Shown here: positions 63,615 to 64,000 of the stretch, one piece after another
Numbering within the stretch: position 1 is the stretch's first letter
How the letters are laid out: each line of letters begins with the position of its first letter
Assembly (NCBI RefSeq): GCF_000526335.1
Contig: NZ_JAFW01000001.1
Span: forward strand, 4,908,073 to 4,972,072
Source of the DNA: Arthrobacter sp. 31Y
Lineage (GTDB): Bacteria > Actinomycetota > Actinomycetes > Actinomycetales > Micrococcaceae
DNA length: 64,000 nucleotides
Reading direction: 5' to 3'
Program-made: the position numbers and the translations under genes
The notes under the pieces: model-generated
What the model was told of the DNA's origin: nothing
The model's database searches: none
What the model saw: only the letters and a program-made list of their open reading frames with translations

Positions 63615-64000
63615 AATGGGAATTCTGGATAACAAGACCGCAATCGTCACGGGATCCTCCCGCGGAATGCGCGCCGAAGTTGCCAAGATCCTCGCAGGTG
63701 AGGGTGCGCCGCCGTCGTAGTCAACTACCCGTCAGAAGGCGCCTCGCGCCAACAAAGTAGTGGCCGGGATCCAGGCAGCAGGTGGGCGTGCGGCTGCGGT
63801 AGGAGCTGACCTCACTACCGATGAAGGTGTTCACGCACTGGCCAGCACAGCCATGGAAGAATTCGGCTCTCTCGATATTCTGGTGCTTAATGCCTCCGGT
63901 GGTATGGAATCCGGCATGGAGGAAGGGTACGCACTTAAACTGAACCGCGATGCCCAGGTCAACATGCTCAATGCGGCAGTTCCCCTCATGCCCGAGGGTT
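63615..64000 (+). pseudogene. SDR-family oxidoreductase, 3' end cut by window and frameshifted
   Basis: A second short-chain dehydrogenase, 120 bp after fabG. ATG 63615 follows AAAAGGAG. MGILDNKTAIVTGSSRGM opens the cofactor-binding fold; after about residue 31 the frame shifts near 63707 and again near 63730, then continues as KVVAGIQAAGGRAAAVGADL and LDILVLNASGGM up to the window end. It occupies the place of inhA in mycobacteria, but the TGSSRGxG motif marks it as a classical SDR rather than an enoyl reductase. Confidence 0.7.

Noticed and set aside
59658..64000. Programmed frameshifting as the explanation for the broken genes
   Set aside because: The shifts are numerous, in both directions, hit seven unrelated genes and lack slippery heptamers with downstream structures; sequence error is far simpler.

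Overview
The window reads as a chromosomal segment of a high-GC actinobacterium, most likely Arthrobacter/Paenarthrobacter (Micrococcaceae). Pointers are the presence of RbpA, WhiA, OpcA and a DUF3099 protein, heavy use of GTG/TTG starts, and protein sequences that resemble Arthrobacter ones as I remember them. It is almost entirely housekeeping DNA. I see no prophage, insertion sequence, CRISPR array, tRNA or rRNA.

Layout. 0-12.6 kb: polA (5' end cut off by the window), an Eis-like acetyltransferase, a lipoprotein polysaccharide deacetylase, rpsA, a YigZ/IMPACT protein, coaE, uvrB, terC behind a candidate Mn2+ riboswitch, and an MFS exporter. 12.6-18.3 kb (minus strand): S33 peptidase, SSAT-like acetyltransferase, an oddly arranged CaiB-type CoA-transferase and a Ski2-like helicase. 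18.4-29.4 kb (plus): tam, a possible 53-codon gene, a GntR regulator, uvrA, HAD phosphatase, plsC-like acyltransferase, uvrC, rapZ, yvcK, whiA. 29.5-34.4 kb: sodA, gap-pgk-tpiA-secG, rbpA. 34.4-42.6 kb (minus): the pentose-phosphate operon tkt-tal-pgi-zwf-opcA-pgl. 43-47.4 kb: ctaB facing a TOPRIM gene, then an ABC exporter pair with ctaA. 47.5-52.7 kb: sufR-sufB-sufD-Rieske-sufC-sufT. 52.8-58.4 kb: YpfJ-type metalloprotease, acyl-CoA ligase, thiolase-like protein, and the biotin ECF transporter bioY-bioM-bioN. 58.7-64 kb: ABC-F ATPase, ybaK, SURF1, a small Cys/His protein, DUF3099, fabG and a second SDR. From 59.66 kb to the end these genes are broken by many single-base indels.

The order uvrC-rapZ-yvcK-whiA-gap-pgk-tpiA-secG-pgl-opcA-zwf-tal-tkt-ctaB-ctaA-ABC-sufR-sufBDC parallels what I recall of the M. 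tuberculosis Rv1420-Rv1466 region. This segment adds pgi and sodA, puts a Rieske protein between sufD and sufC, and lacks sufS and sufU.

The most interesting signals are regulatory. About ten genes carry a TAnnnT -10 element exactly 6-7 nt before their start codon, which implies leaderless mRNAs. The uvrB and uvrC copies also carry a TGTC element at the spacing of the mycobacterial RecA-independent (PafBC) damage promoter, while uvrA carries a LexA-box-like palindrome. Other points of note are the riboswitch before terC, a thiolase lacking its second catalytic cysteine beside biotin-uptake genes, a zwf/opcA block with alien codon usage, and the indel-ridden last 4.3 kb, which looks like poor sequence quality rather than real gene decay.
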